Below are positions 27,182 to 35,832 of a stretch of 60,831 nt of DNA, in pieces. This stretch comes from Elioraea thermophila (ex Habib et al. 2022). GTDB taxonomy: Bacteria > Pseudomonadota > Alphaproteobacteria > Acetobacterales > Acetobacteraceae. Below the pieces are notes generated by a model. It was given only the letters and a program-made list of their open reading frames with translations, did no database searches and was not told the origin of the DNA. The stretch is from NCBI RefSeq assembly GCF_003336755.1, contig NZ_QMDI01000001.1:1-60831 (forward strand), in the 5' to 3' direction. A program made the position numbers and the translations under genes. Each line of letters starts with the position of its first letter. The first letter of the stretch is position 1.

Positions 27182-28679
27182 TATGTTTTTGAATTTTGGC
27201 AAGAAGATTATTGCAAGTTTCAGATGTTGGTATCGTGTATGTAGTTTTCTTGATTTGTTCTTAATGGCCTGATGTTTGGCAGGACCGTTGTCGTGTAAAA
27301 ATCTTGATTTTCGTGATACTGTTACATCTATTTTCTAAAATAAGGGCTATGATTTTAAAAGCCGCGGGCTTCTTACGAATGTCCACGAAGGGTTGGTTTT
27401 CGAGGTGCTTCAATGATTTTGATGAAAGATATCTCTCGGGGATGGTGCTGGAGCGCGACGAAGTCTGCTTCTTCGCCGCGATTTCTGATGTCGCGATTGA
27501 GTTGTGGCGGCTGGTCCACGCCGAGAGGTTGGACTACGCTCCACCGTGCGGAAGATGGCGTCGACGCCCGTGCAGGAACCAGGGCAAGCACGATGGTCAT
27601 CCGGAACTGTTATGGCCAATTCCGTTGCGTACAACAGACTGTCATTCCTAGCACCATCAGCACTCCTTGTTTCTTTCATCATTTACGAGCATTGAAGATT
27701 ATTCAAGAATTTTTTGGCAAACACGTGCGTTTATTGTGAGTGAGCGGCGGACCTGCGGCAAGATCCTAAGACTTAACAGCGCTCGTCACTAGGCCTTGGC
27801 GCTCGGGCCTGTCGCCGAGGTCGACTGCAACGTCCCTGTTGAGGCTAAGAGGTTCTTGTGTCCCTGGCGGGTGAAGCCAACTCAAAGATTTTGGCGACCA
27901 ACCTCCTCCTTGTTGGCGAAGGTCCAGCTGACCGAGCCGTTGAGCATGGTCGCGGCCATTGGCGTGCTGCTGTTCAACGTGATCCCCTGTGCAGCGCTGT
28001 GCCGATTGGCTGTAAAGAACAGACGCTTAATCAGCTGAGCTCGGCTCATATGCCAGAAGTTGGTGGTGGAAACGGAAGAGCGGCGCTAGTTGGGCGTCCC
28101 GTCGACAAGTCCGAAACCGCAGAGACGCTGAAGGAGACCTGAGGGTAGCAGCCTGAGTGCTCCTGCAGGGGAGAAGGGCAATCGCCGAAATGCCTTGTGA
28201 AACCGAACAGCGGGGATCTGCGACCACCGCGCCAGCACAAAGTCGCGGAACAATCCAATCGGAGGAACGCCAGGACTGGCCAAAGGCGAGCCAGCACAGC
28301 GGAAGCGGGATCCGCCCCAAGGCCGGCTAGTCGATCAGCGGCGCAACCCGCGCCGCCCGGCGCTTTTTCCCAGCCCCAATCGGATCAGGGCCCTCCCCTG
28401 AAACCCCTTGGCCCAATCGTCGCATCCGATGTGCCGTCTGATCCGGCTCCCAGCGCAGCAGTCATCGGGAGATGGGTGGCAGACTAGGGATTTGCGATAG
28501 TCAGTGTCACCAGACTGCGCAGCCGGCGTCGGGGTGAACCAGCGACTCGGATCGGTGTTGAACGGTTCGCCCGTCTACGCCGACGAAAATCTCGCAAAGG
28601 AGGGTCGCACAGCCGGTGCATCTCAGTGGCAACGCTCGTGGCTAAGTTTCAAGGCTCCAGCTTCCCGCTCCACGAGACC
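27182..28679 (+). other. gene-poor stretch, probably decayed DNA
   Basis: About 1.5 kb between metW and xth. The first 550 bases are AT-rich, with T-runs just after metW that may include its terminator. The rest returns to higher GC with short frames on both strands, the longest about 115 codons, none showing a motif I can assign. One recurring phrase, ATCTCGCAAAG near 28590, faintly resembles the IS5-type terminus. It looks like insertion-sequence debris, but I cannot name the elements. Confidence 0.4.
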
Positions 28680-29507
28680 ATGGCCCGACGTCCGAAACGA
28701 CTCCGCCTCGTCACCTGGAACATCAACTCGATCCGTCTCCGCCTCGCCCGGCTCGCCGATCTCGCCGTCAGCCTCGAGCCAGACGTGATCTGTCTGCAGG
28801 AGACGAAGGTTGCGGACGAGGAGTTTCCCCTGCGCGAGGTTCGCGCCACCGGGTACCGCCACATCGCCTTCCGCGGCGAGAAGGGCTACAACGGCGTGGC
28901 GGTGCTCTCGAAGATCCCGCTCAGCGTGGTGCCAGACACCCCGGACTGGTGCGGCAAGGGCGAGAGCCGACACCTCACGGTCGATCTCGACATCCCCGGC
29001 GCCCCGGTTCGGCTGCACAACTTCTACGTTCCCGCCGGCGGCGACATCCCTGATCCTGAGAGCAACCCGAAGTTCCGCCACAAGCTCGACTTCGTCGCCG
29101 AAGCGACGCACTGGTTCGCCAACGGCGCGGGCGGCAGCCCGCGGCAGATCATCGCCGGCGACCTCAACATCGCGCCCCTTCCCGACGACGTCTGGAGCCA
29201 TCGCCAGTTGCTGGACGTGGTTTCGCACACCCCGGTCGAGACCGAGGCGCTGGGCCGCTGGCAGGCCACCGCCGGCGGGTGGGTCGACGCGATGCGCCAC
29301 TTCATTCCGCCACCGGAAAAACTCTTCACGTGGTGGTCGTACCGCAACCGCGACTGGCGGCTGTCCGATCGCGGACGGCGTCTCGATCACATCTGGGTCA
29401 CGCCCGACATGATCGGCACGCTGAAGAGCGGCGAGGTGCTGAAGGACGCGCGCGACTGGCCGCTCGCCTCCGATCACGTGCCGGTCTGCGTCGAGATGCT
29501 GGTCTGA
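28680..29507 (+). CDS. xthA: exodeoxyribonuclease III
   Basis: A 275-residue Mg2+-dependent endonuclease/exonuclease of base-excision repair (AP endonuclease). Motifs in order: LVTWNINSIRLRL with the first Asn, DVICLQETKV with the metal-binding Glu, GYNGVAVLSK, FYVPAGGD, IIAGDLNIAP with the catalytic Asp/Asn, FTWWSYR, LDHIWVTP and the final SDHVPV histidine. The ATG at 28680 was chosen over one 54 bases upstream because the family begins with the (R)LRLVTWNINS strand. Normal high GC resumes here, marking the edge of the decayed stretch. Confidence 0.95.
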   Translation: MARRPKRLRLVTWNINSIRLRLARLADLAVSLEPDVICLQETKVADEEFPLREVRATGYRHIAFRGEKGYNGVAVLSKIPLSVVPDTPDWCGKGESRHLTVDLDIPGAPVRLHNFYVPAGGDIPDPESNPKFRHKLDFVAEATHWFANGAGGSPRQIIAGDLNIAPLPDDVWSHRQLLDVVSHTPVETEALGRWQATAGGWVDAMRHFIPPPEKLFTWWSYRNRDWRLSDRGRRLDHIWVTPDMIGTLKSGEVLKDARDWPLASDHVPVCVEMLV

Positions 29508-29517
29508 GCGGGCGGCC

Positions 29518-30867
29518 TCACGCCGGCTCGGGAACGAGGGTCTCGCCGAATCGCACCAGGCGCCCCGCGGGGGGGCCCAACAGTTCACCCTCGCGCATGA
29601 TCACGCGCCCGCGCAGCACGGTCATCACCGGCCAGCCGGTCACCGTCATGCCGGCGAAGGGGGTCCAACCGCAGGGGGAGACGATCCACTCGTCCGTGAT
29701 GGTGCGCCGCAAGCGGGGGTCGACGATGGTGAAGTCGGCATCATAGCCGGCGGCGATCCGCCCCTTGCCGACGATGCCGTAAACCCGCGCGGGGCCGGCG
29801 CACATCAGGTCGGCGAGGCGCGACCACGACAGGCGGCCCGCATGCACGTGGTCGAGCATGACGGGGACGATGGTCTGCACGCCGGTCAACCCCGCCGGGC
29901 AGCGCGGCCAGGGAAGGGCCTTCGCCGCGCGCGGGTGCGGCGCATGGTCGGAGGCGACCACGTCGACCGTGCCGTCGCGCACCCCGGCCCAGGCCGCCTC
30001 GAGATGCCGACGCTCGCGGATCGGCGGGTTCATCACTGCGAAGCCTCCCAGCCGGTCATAGGCCTCGGGCGCGGCCTGGGTGAGGTGGTTGACCAGGACC
30101 TCGACGGTCGCGTGGTCGCGCTGCCCGGCCAGCCAAGCCAGCTCCTCCGCCGTCGAGACGTGCAGGATGTGCACCCGTCGCCCCACCTTGCGCGCGAGCG
30201 CGACAATGCGTCGCGTGCCGAGGAAGGCGGTCTCCACGTCGCGCCACTCCATGTGACGATGATAGGGCTCGCCCTCGCGGAAGAGGTGCGCACGGCTGCG
30301 CAACCGGTCCTCGTCCTCGGCGTGGAAGGCAACACGGCGGTTGCCGGAGCGCAGCACCGCCTCGATCGAGTCGTCGTCCTCGACCAGGAGGTCGCCCGTC
30401 GAGGAGCCGGCGAACACCTTGATCGCGCAGACCCCCGCTTCAGCCTCGAGATCGGCGAGGTCGGCGATGTTGCCCTTGGTCGCGCCGACATAGAGGCCGA
30501 TGTCGACGAAGGCGCGGCCCTCGATGTGTTGGCGCTTCCAGGCGAGCCGTTCCGAATCCGTGATCGGCGGCTGCGTGTTCGGCATGTCGAACACCGCGAC
30601 TAGGCCGCCGAGCGCCGCTGCCCTGGTTCCCGTCGCGATCGTCTCGACCTCGTCGGCGCCCGGCTCGCGCAGGTGCACGTGGGCATCGATCAGCCCGGGC
30701 AGGACGATGAGACCGCGCGCGTCGATCGTCGTCTCGGCGGAGGCGCGCGACGCCACGCCGAGGGCAGCGATCCGCTCCTGCCGCACGCCGATGTCCGTCT
30801 CCTCGAGCCCCCACGGCAACACCACCATGCCGCCGCGGATGATCAGGTCGAAATGCGGCTCTGCCAT
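29518..30867 (-). CDS. pyrC: dihydroorotase (class I amidohydrolase)
   Basis: A 449-residue metal-dependent amidohydrolase. The first metal site is VLPGLIDAHVHLREPG (near residues 55-70). VCAIKVFAGSSTGDLL holds the lysine that is carboxylated to bridge the metals, and later histidines are in HILHVSTAEE and VDVVASDHAPH. The end MREGELLGPPAGRLVRF is typical of bacterial dihydroorotases and related allantoinases. It would close the pyrimidine ring of dihydroorotate. The stop lies 10 bases from that of xth, and the start lies 21 bases after asnB, making it the last gene of the LPS-asnB operon. Confidence 0.88.
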   Translation of the reverse strand: MAEPHFDLIIRGGMVVLPWGLEETDIGVRQERIAALGVASRASAETTIDARGLIVLPGLIDAHVHLREPGADEVETIATGTRAAALGGLVAVFDMPNTQPPITDSERLAWKRQHIEGRAFVDIGLYVGATKGNIADLADLEAEAGVCAIKVFAGSSTGDLLVEDDDSIEAVLRSGNRRVAFHAEDEDRLRSRAHLFREGEPYHRHMEWRDVETAFLGTRRIVALARKVGRRVHILHVSTAEELAWLAGQRDHATVEVLVNHLTQAAPEAYDRLGGFAVMNPPIRERRHLEAAWAGVRDGTVDVVASDHAPHPRAAKALPWPRCPAGLTGVQTIVPVMLDHVHAGRLSWSRLADLMCAGPARVYGIVGKGRIAAGYDADFTIVDPRLRRTITDEWIVSPCGWTPFAGMTVTGWPVMTVLRGRVIMREGELLGPPAGRLVRFGETLVPEPA

Positions 30868-30888
30868 CGACGACTCCTCAGGCGGGTT

Positions 30889-32655
30889 TCATCCGGTCGC
30901 GGCGAGAACGTCGAACACATCCCCGCCCGAGCCGATGCCGCGAATGTGCACCCGGTGCCAGAGGGCGTAGAAGAGCAGCGTCCAGGCGGCGAAGCCCGCG
31001 TGCTTGCCCTCCGCACGGAAGAGGGCGCGAACCCGGTCGGGCTCGCAGAGCTCGGCCACCGCCGGGTCGGCCGCGACCAGCGCGCCGAGGCGGTCGCCCG
31101 AGCGTGCGATCCAGGCGGCGACGGGGACGGTGAATCCTTGCTTCGGCGCGAAGGGCCGGGCGTCGGGGAAGTGCCGCTCGAGCCAGGCGCGCAGGATCCA
31201 CTTGCCGGTCCGGCCCCGCACCTTCAGCCGGTCGGGCAGCCGGAAAGCGGCCGCGACCACTGCCGGATCGAGGAACGGCGTGCGGCCCTCCACCCCGTGC
31301 GCCATCAGGCAGCGATCGAGTTTCGCGAGCAGGTCGTTCGGCAGCCATTCCGCGATGTCGGCGGCCTGGGCCGCCATCAGGCACGTCCGGCCGGGTGTCG
31401 CCGCCCCTCCGATCGCCGCCTCGAGCCCCGACCGCCACGACCGCGCTGGGGAGCGCCGCAGCCCCAGCCGCTCGAGGATGCCGCGAGAGTGCATCGCCCG
31501 CCCGCCCAGCCACCACGGCCGCATCGCCGCCCGATAGCGGCCGTAGCCCGCGAAGAGTTCGTCACCCCCCTCCCCGCTCAGCACCACCGTGACCTCTGCC
31601 CGGGCCCGCCGGGCGAGCAGCCAGGTCGGAACGATCGCGTAGTCGGCGGCCGGATCGTCCATCGCCGCGACGATCGCCGGCAGATGGCGGAGGAAATCGG
31701 CCTCCGTGACGGTGATCTCCTCGTGCGCCGCCCCCGCCGCCCGCGCCGCCGCGCGCGCCGCCGCCCGCTCGTCGGCGGCGGAGGGATCGTCGAAGCCGGC
31801 GGTGAAGGCGAGCACGGGGCGCTCGGCCAATCGTCGCATCAGGGCGAGCACCGCCGCACTGTCGGTGCCACCCGAGAGGAAGAGCCCGTAGGGCACGTCG
31901 CTCCGCTGATGCAGGGCGACACTCTCCTCCAGTGCGCGATCCAGGCGCGCGAGCGCCTCCTCCTCGCCGATCTCCTCGGGGCCACCCGCCGGCAGGGCAT
32001 GGCAACGACGCCGCGCGATCACCCGGCCGGCCGCGATGGTCAGCGTCTCGCCCGGAAGCACGCGCTCGATCCCCCGCCAGATCGTTCCGCGACCGGTGGT
32101 GAATTGCAGCTCGAGGAGCTCGTCGCGCGCGCGGGGCTCGATCTCGGGCGCGATGAGCCCGGCCGCGACGAGGGCGCGCGGTTCGGACGCGAAGGCGAGG
32201 CCGAGCGGGGTTTCGGCGAGGTAGAGCGGCTTGATGCCGAAGGGGTCGCGCGAGAGCACGAGGCGATCCGACCGCGGCTCGTGGATCGCGATCGCCCACA
32301 TGCCGCGCAGCCGGGCGGCGAACCCTTCCCCCTCGCGAACGAAGAGGTGCAGCGGCACCTCGCAGTCGCTGTCGGTGGCGAAGCGGACATCGGCGAGCAG
32401 GTCGCTGCGCAGTTCGCGATACGAGTAGATCTCGCCATTGGCGATCAGCGCCGTGCCGTCCGGTGCATGGAGCGGCTGGGCACCGCCCGCGAGGTCGATG
32501 ATGGCGAGCCTCCGATGCACGAGGAGGACACTGCCGGCCTGATGACGCCCCGCACCGTCCGGCCCGCGATGGGCAAGCGCCTCGTCCAGCCTGCCCGCAA
32601 GGTCAGGCGGCAAGGACTTGCCCGGCAGGCGCGCTAGGCCGGCGATGCCGCACAT
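30889..32655 (-). CDS. asnB: asparagine synthase (glutamine-hydrolysing)
   Basis: 588 residues beginning MCGIAGLA, so Cys2 is the nucleophile of the N-terminal glutaminase. HRGPDGAG, LVHRRLAIIDL, NGEIYSYRELR and RDPFGIKPLY belong to that domain. The synthetase half has the PP-loop LFLSGGTDSAAVLALM near residues 255-270, then VLSGEGGDELFAGYGRYR and EGRTPFLDPAVV. It shares four bases with the glycosyltransferase gene ahead of it. Within an LPS operon it may amidate a sugar acid rather than supply asparagine; homologues of both types exist and the sequence alone does not decide. Confidence 0.92.
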   Translation of the reverse strand: MCGIAGLARLPGKSLPPDLAGRLDEALAHRGPDGAGRHQAGSVLLVHRRLAIIDLAGGAQPLHAPDGTALIANGEIYSYRELRSDLLADVRFATDSDCEVPLHLFVREGEGFAARLRGMWAIAIHEPRSDRLVLSRDPFGIKPLYLAETPLGLAFASEPRALVAAGLIAPEIEPRARDELLELQFTTGRGTIWRGIERVLPGETLTIAAGRVIARRRCHALPAGGPEEIGEEEALARLDRALEESVALHQRSDVPYGLFLSGGTDSAAVLALMRRLAERPVLAFTAGFDDPSAADERAAARAAARAAGAAHEEITVTEADFLRHLPAIVAAMDDPAADYAIVPTWLLARRARAEVTVVLSGEGGDELFAGYGRYRAAMRPWWLGGRAMHSRGILERLGLRRSPARSWRSGLEAAIGGAATPGRTCLMAAQAADIAEWLPNDLLAKLDRCLMAHGVEGRTPFLDPAVVAAAFRLPDRLKVRGRTGKWILRAWLERHFPDARPFAPKQGFTVPVAAWIARSGDRLGALVAADPAVAELCEPDRVRALFRAEGKHAGFAAWTLLFYALWHRVHIRGIGSGGDVFDVLAATG

Positions 32656-33683
32656 CAGCGCGAGAGCCGGCCGAGCAGGTCGCGCCAGCGCGCCACCACC
32701 GGCGGGGGCGCGAATTCGGCCGCCCAGGCGGCGCGGCCGGCCGCGGCAAGCGCGCGCGCAAGGCCGGGCTCCTCCGCCACCCGACGGATGGCTTCGGCCA
32801 GGGCCGAGGGATCGTCGACCGGCACGAGCAGCCCCGTCCTGCCCGGTTCGATCAGCTCCTCGGGCCCCGCCGCCCGGCAGGCGACGACGGGACGGCCGGC
32901 CGACCAGGCCTCGAGCACGACATTGCCGAGCGGCTCCTGGCGCGAGGGGCAGACGAACACGTCGGCGGCAGCGAGAAGCCCCGCCTGGTCGCTTCGCCAG
33001 CCGAGGAAGCGGACGCGATCAGCAACGCCTGACCGCCGCGCCACCGTCTCGAGCGCGGATCGTTCCGGCCCCTCTCCGGCGATCACCGCCACTGCGCGTG
33101 GCAACCGGGCAAGCGCGGCGATCAGCGTGTCGAACCCCTTCACGCGATGCAGCCGACCCATGGCAAGCACAAGGAGCGCATCGTCGGGCACCTCGAGCGC
33201 ACGTCGCGGCACGGGCTCCGCTCCCGCAAGGTCGGGGACGAAATTCGGCAGGTGGTGCACCCGATCCTCGGGCCAGCCCTGGGCGACGATCCAGGCGACG
33301 ATCCCCCGCGTGTTCCCCACCAGATGATCGAAGCCGCGCCAGTAGGAGAGGTCGTAATAGCCGCCCAAGCGCCCGACGCGCGTCCAGGGCCCTGCGGGCG
33401 TGAAGCGGGCGGCGCGGTTCATCCAGCTCATCACCAACCCCGGTGCGAAGGCTCGCAACTCACGCGCAAGACGCCGCCCGGTGAGGAGATCGAGCGGGCC
33501 GCCGAAGGCGAGTTCGACCGGTGCGAGCCCCGCCGCGCGCAAGGCAGCCGCCCGTGCGGGGTCGCGCCGGATCACCGCCAGCACCTCCTCGCCGGCAGCA
33601 GCGAGGGCGGAAACGATGCGGACATAGAACGTTTCCGCTCCGCCCATCGCCGCCCCGGCCATCACCATGGCCAGCCGGCTCAC
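32655..33683 (-). CDS. glycosyltransferase family 4
   Basis: A 342-residue GT-B glycosyltransferase. It begins MSRLAMVMAGAAMGGAETFYVR, the usual acceptor-side glycine loop. The C-terminal nucleotide-sugar site carries VLAMGRLHRVKGFDTLIAA, FLGWRSDQAGLLAAADVFVCPS and RQEPLGNVVLEAWSAGRPVVA (the EX7E pattern), followed by GPEELIEPGRTGLLVP. The GTG at 33683 overlaps the O-antigen ligase stop (GTGA) and is the only start that fits the family N-terminus; the frame is open much further upstream, but only as an antisense-style shadow. Donor and acceptor are unknown; the setting is LPS core synthesis. Confidence 0.92.
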   Translation of the reverse strand: MSRLAMVMAGAAMGGAETFYVRIVSALAAAGEEVLAVIRRDPARAAALRAAGLAPVELAFGGPLDLLTGRRLARELRAFAPGLVMSWMNRAARFTPAGPWTRVGRLGGYYDLSYWRGFDHLVGNTRGIVAWIVAQGWPEDRVHHLPNFVPDLAGAEPVPRRALEVPDDALLVLAMGRLHRVKGFDTLIAALARLPRAVAVIAGEGPERSALETVARRSGVADRVRFLGWRSDQAGLLAAADVFVCPSRQEPLGNVVLEAWSAGRPVVACRAAGPEELIEPGRTGLLVPVDDPSALAEAIRRVAEEPGLARALAAAGRAAWAAEFAPPPVVARWRDLLGRLSR

Positions 33684-34984
33684 ACCCGAGCGCTCTCCCG
33701 CGCGGGCTCGCGCGAATGCAACGCCTCGACGATCGCCCATCCCGTCATCAGCGCCCAAAGCGTCGAGGTCGGCTGCGAGGTGAAGGCGTGCACCGATCCG
33801 AGCGGCCACAGCGGCAGGAGAACGGAGACGAACAGCCCGAGCCGGAGCGGCTCCGGCCGCGGCAGGAGGCCTCGGCCGGCCGCGACCAGCCACCCGAGCG
33901 CCGCAATCGCGAACAGGACGAGGCCGGGCACGCCGGCATTGACCAGCATGTCGAGATAGGGGTGGTGCGCATGCGGGACGCACATCTGCGCCCCTCCCCC
34001 GTCTCCCACCCCACCCCAGCCGATGAAGAAGCGCGGATCGGCGCAGAAGGTACGAAACCCATCCGCCCCCCAGCCCGTCCAGGGACTGGCCTCGGCCAGT
34101 GCCAGCGCGCGGCGCAGGATCTGGCCGTAATGGCTGTCCGGGAAGCCCGACATGATGTCGACGAACTGGGTCACCTGGCGGGTGAAGGCGGTTGGGAAGG
34201 CGGAGGCCGCGATGGCCGCGATCGCGACCAGCGTGATCACCCCGATCAGGGCGGGTAGGCGAAGGCGGGGGATGCCGAGCGCGAGGAGGGCGACGCCGAT
34301 CGCGGCGTGCACCAGCGGCATGCGCTGGCCGATGACGAAGATCGTGGCGACGAAGAGGGCGATCAGCAGGCTCGCCGCGCCGACGCCGAACGGGCCGGCC
34401 CGCACGAGCCGACCACACGCCGCGGCGAGCGGCGGCCAGACGATGCGCACGAGATAGGCCCCGGCGCGCGGGCGGCGGAACGGACCCGTGTGCTCGCCGC
34501 CGACCGCGCGGGTGAAGCCGGAGAGGCTTCGCCCGGTCAACGCCTGAAGCCAGACCTCGAGGGCGATCCAGCCGGCGGCGAGGCCGCAGGCGGCGAGCAG
34601 CGGGCGGCGGAAGCGACCCGAGGCGAGCACCCAGGAGCCGAGGGCCACCACCGCTACCGGAACCCGGCCCCAGGCGAGGGCCACCCCGAGACGGTCGAGG
34701 TCGGCCGTGAGCGCGGTGGCGACGACAAACCAAAGCCAGGCCGCAAGCCCCGGCCAGGCATGGATGGCGAGAAGCGGCGTGGCGTCGCGCCGCACGGCGA
34801 GAACCGCGAGGAAAGCGAGCGCCACGACCGACAGGTAGACGTCGCCGAACCCGCGGGCGTAGATGAGGATCAAGGGGAGGGCGGCGGCCAGCCACCCGAA
34901 TGCGGTTTCGCCCAGGGCGACGGCTTGGTGCCAAGGCGCAGCCGGAGCGGGCGGCGCGGGCGCGGTCAGGCGTGGCGCGCTCAT
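33680..34984 (-). CDS. waaL: O-antigen ligase family protein
   Basis: A 434-residue inner-membrane protein with about ten or more hydrophobic segments and the Wzy_C/O-antigen ligase domain in its C-terminal half. The long periplasmic loop carries SHYGQILRRALALAEASPWTGWGADGFR, and a histidine-rich exit follows (CVPHAHHPYLDMLVNAGVPGL), matching the HxHN-like motif of ligases. An earlier loop has GRSLSGFTRAVGGEHTGPFRRPRAG. It would join O-antigen or other glycan to lipid A-core. ATGA and GTGA overlaps tie it to glycosyltransferases on both sides. Confidence 0.87.
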   Translation of the reverse strand: MSAPRLTAPAPPAPAAPWHQAVALGETAFGWLAAALPLILIYARGFGDVYLSVVALAFLAVLAVRRDATPLLAIHAWPGLAAWLWFVVATALTADLDRLGVALAWGRVPVAVVALGSWVLASGRFRRPLLAACGLAAGWIALEVWLQALTGRSLSGFTRAVGGEHTGPFRRPRAGAYLVRIVWPPLAAACGRLVRAGPFGVGAASLLIALFVATIFVIGQRMPLVHAAIGVALLALGIPRLRLPALIGVITLVAIAAIAASAFPTAFTRQVTQFVDIMSGFPDSHYGQILRRALALAEASPWTGWGADGFRTFCADPRFFIGWGGVGDGGGAQMCVPHAHHPYLDMLVNAGVPGLVLFAIAALGWLVAAGRGLLPRPEPLRLGLFVSVLLPLWPLGSVHAFTSQPTSTLWALMTGWAIVEALHSREPARESARV

Positions 34985-35832
34985 GCTGCGGGGGCGGGCT
35001 GCCGAGCCGGACCCGCGGCCGGTCCCGCTGGCGGGTGCCGCTGCCCGGCCGGAACATCGGACGGCGGACGATGCCGCTCCGGCTCGAGCCTCGCCTTGAG
35101 GTGGGCGAGAAGCGGATAGAGCCCCGCACAGAGCGCGATCAGCACCCCCCACCCTCCTTCGCGCCAGCCGCCGCGCGAGACGTAACACTTGAAGAAGCGG
35201 GAGACGAAGCGGCGCAGGTTGCCCGCGAGCGTGCCGATGTCTCCTTTCTCCAGCAGATCCGCCGCCCGGGCGGAGGAGTAGCGGTCGAGGCGGCGCAGCA
35301 TGTCGGAGATGTCGCGATCCACCTGGTGCTGCAGCGCGTGGCGAAGTCGCGGCCCTCGGCTCCCGTGCCACTCCAGGCCGGGGTGCACGCGCTGACGTCC
35401 CCACCGCTTCGCCCCGCGGCGCGACAGCCGCGGCACCGCGGTGGTACCGAAACTGCCGCCCCAGCCATGACGCACGAGACGATCGCCGATCCAGTTGTCC
35501 ACCGGCAGCTCGTGCCAATCGTGGGCGGAGGCTGCGATCACCGCCCTGATCTCGGCCGCGAGGTCCGGCGGGACGCGCTCGTCCGCATCGATCTCCAGGA
35601 TCCAGTCGCCTGCGCAGGCGGCAAGCCCTGCGTTCCGCCGATCCCCCTCGATCTCCCAGGCTCCCTCGAGCACACGGGCGCCGAAACCGCGCGCGATCTC
35701 CGCCGAACGGTCGGTGGTCCGATCGAGCACGACCACGATCTCGTCGGCGAAGGTGAGGCTGGCGAGGCAGCCCGGCAGGCGAGCCTCCTCGTTGCGCGCC
35801 ACCACGAGAGCGGAAAGGCGCGGCCCGCTCAT
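34981..35832 (-). CDS. glycosyltransferase family 2, LPS core type (WaaE/KdtX-like)
   Basis: A 283-residue GT-A enzyme. It begins LSALVVARNEEARLPGCLASL, then DEIVVVLDRTTDRSAEIA and the metal-binding acidic motif WILEIDADERVP near residues 76-87. VDNWIGDRLVRHGWGG and the HHHQ-like LRHALQHQVDRDISDMLRRLDRYS match the LPS beta-1,4-glucosyltransferase group. A helix near FFKCYVSRGGW probably lies at the membrane. The last 40 residues are Pro/Ala-rich and likely disordered. Starts and stops overlap the neighbouring genes by four bases. Confidence 0.9.
   Translation of the reverse strand: MSGPRLSALVVARNEEARLPGCLASLTFADEIVVVLDRTTDRSAEIARGFGARVLEGAWEIEGDRRNAGLAACAGDWILEIDADERVPPDLAAEIRAVIAASAHDWHELPVDNWIGDRLVRHGWGGSFGTTAVPRLSRRGAKRWGRQRVHPGLEWHGSRGPRLRHALQHQVDRDISDMLRRLDRYSSARAADLLEKGDIGTLAGNLRRFVSRFFKCYVSRGGWREGGWGVLIALCAGLYPLLAHLKARLEPERHRPPSDVPAGQRHPPAGPAAGPARQPAPAA

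Noticed and set aside
32655-35129. An 824-residue minus-strand protein covering the GT4 gene and beyond.
   Set aside because: Only the last 342 residues are protein-like; the upstream part overlaps the O-antigen ligase in another frame and is Arg/Pro noise.
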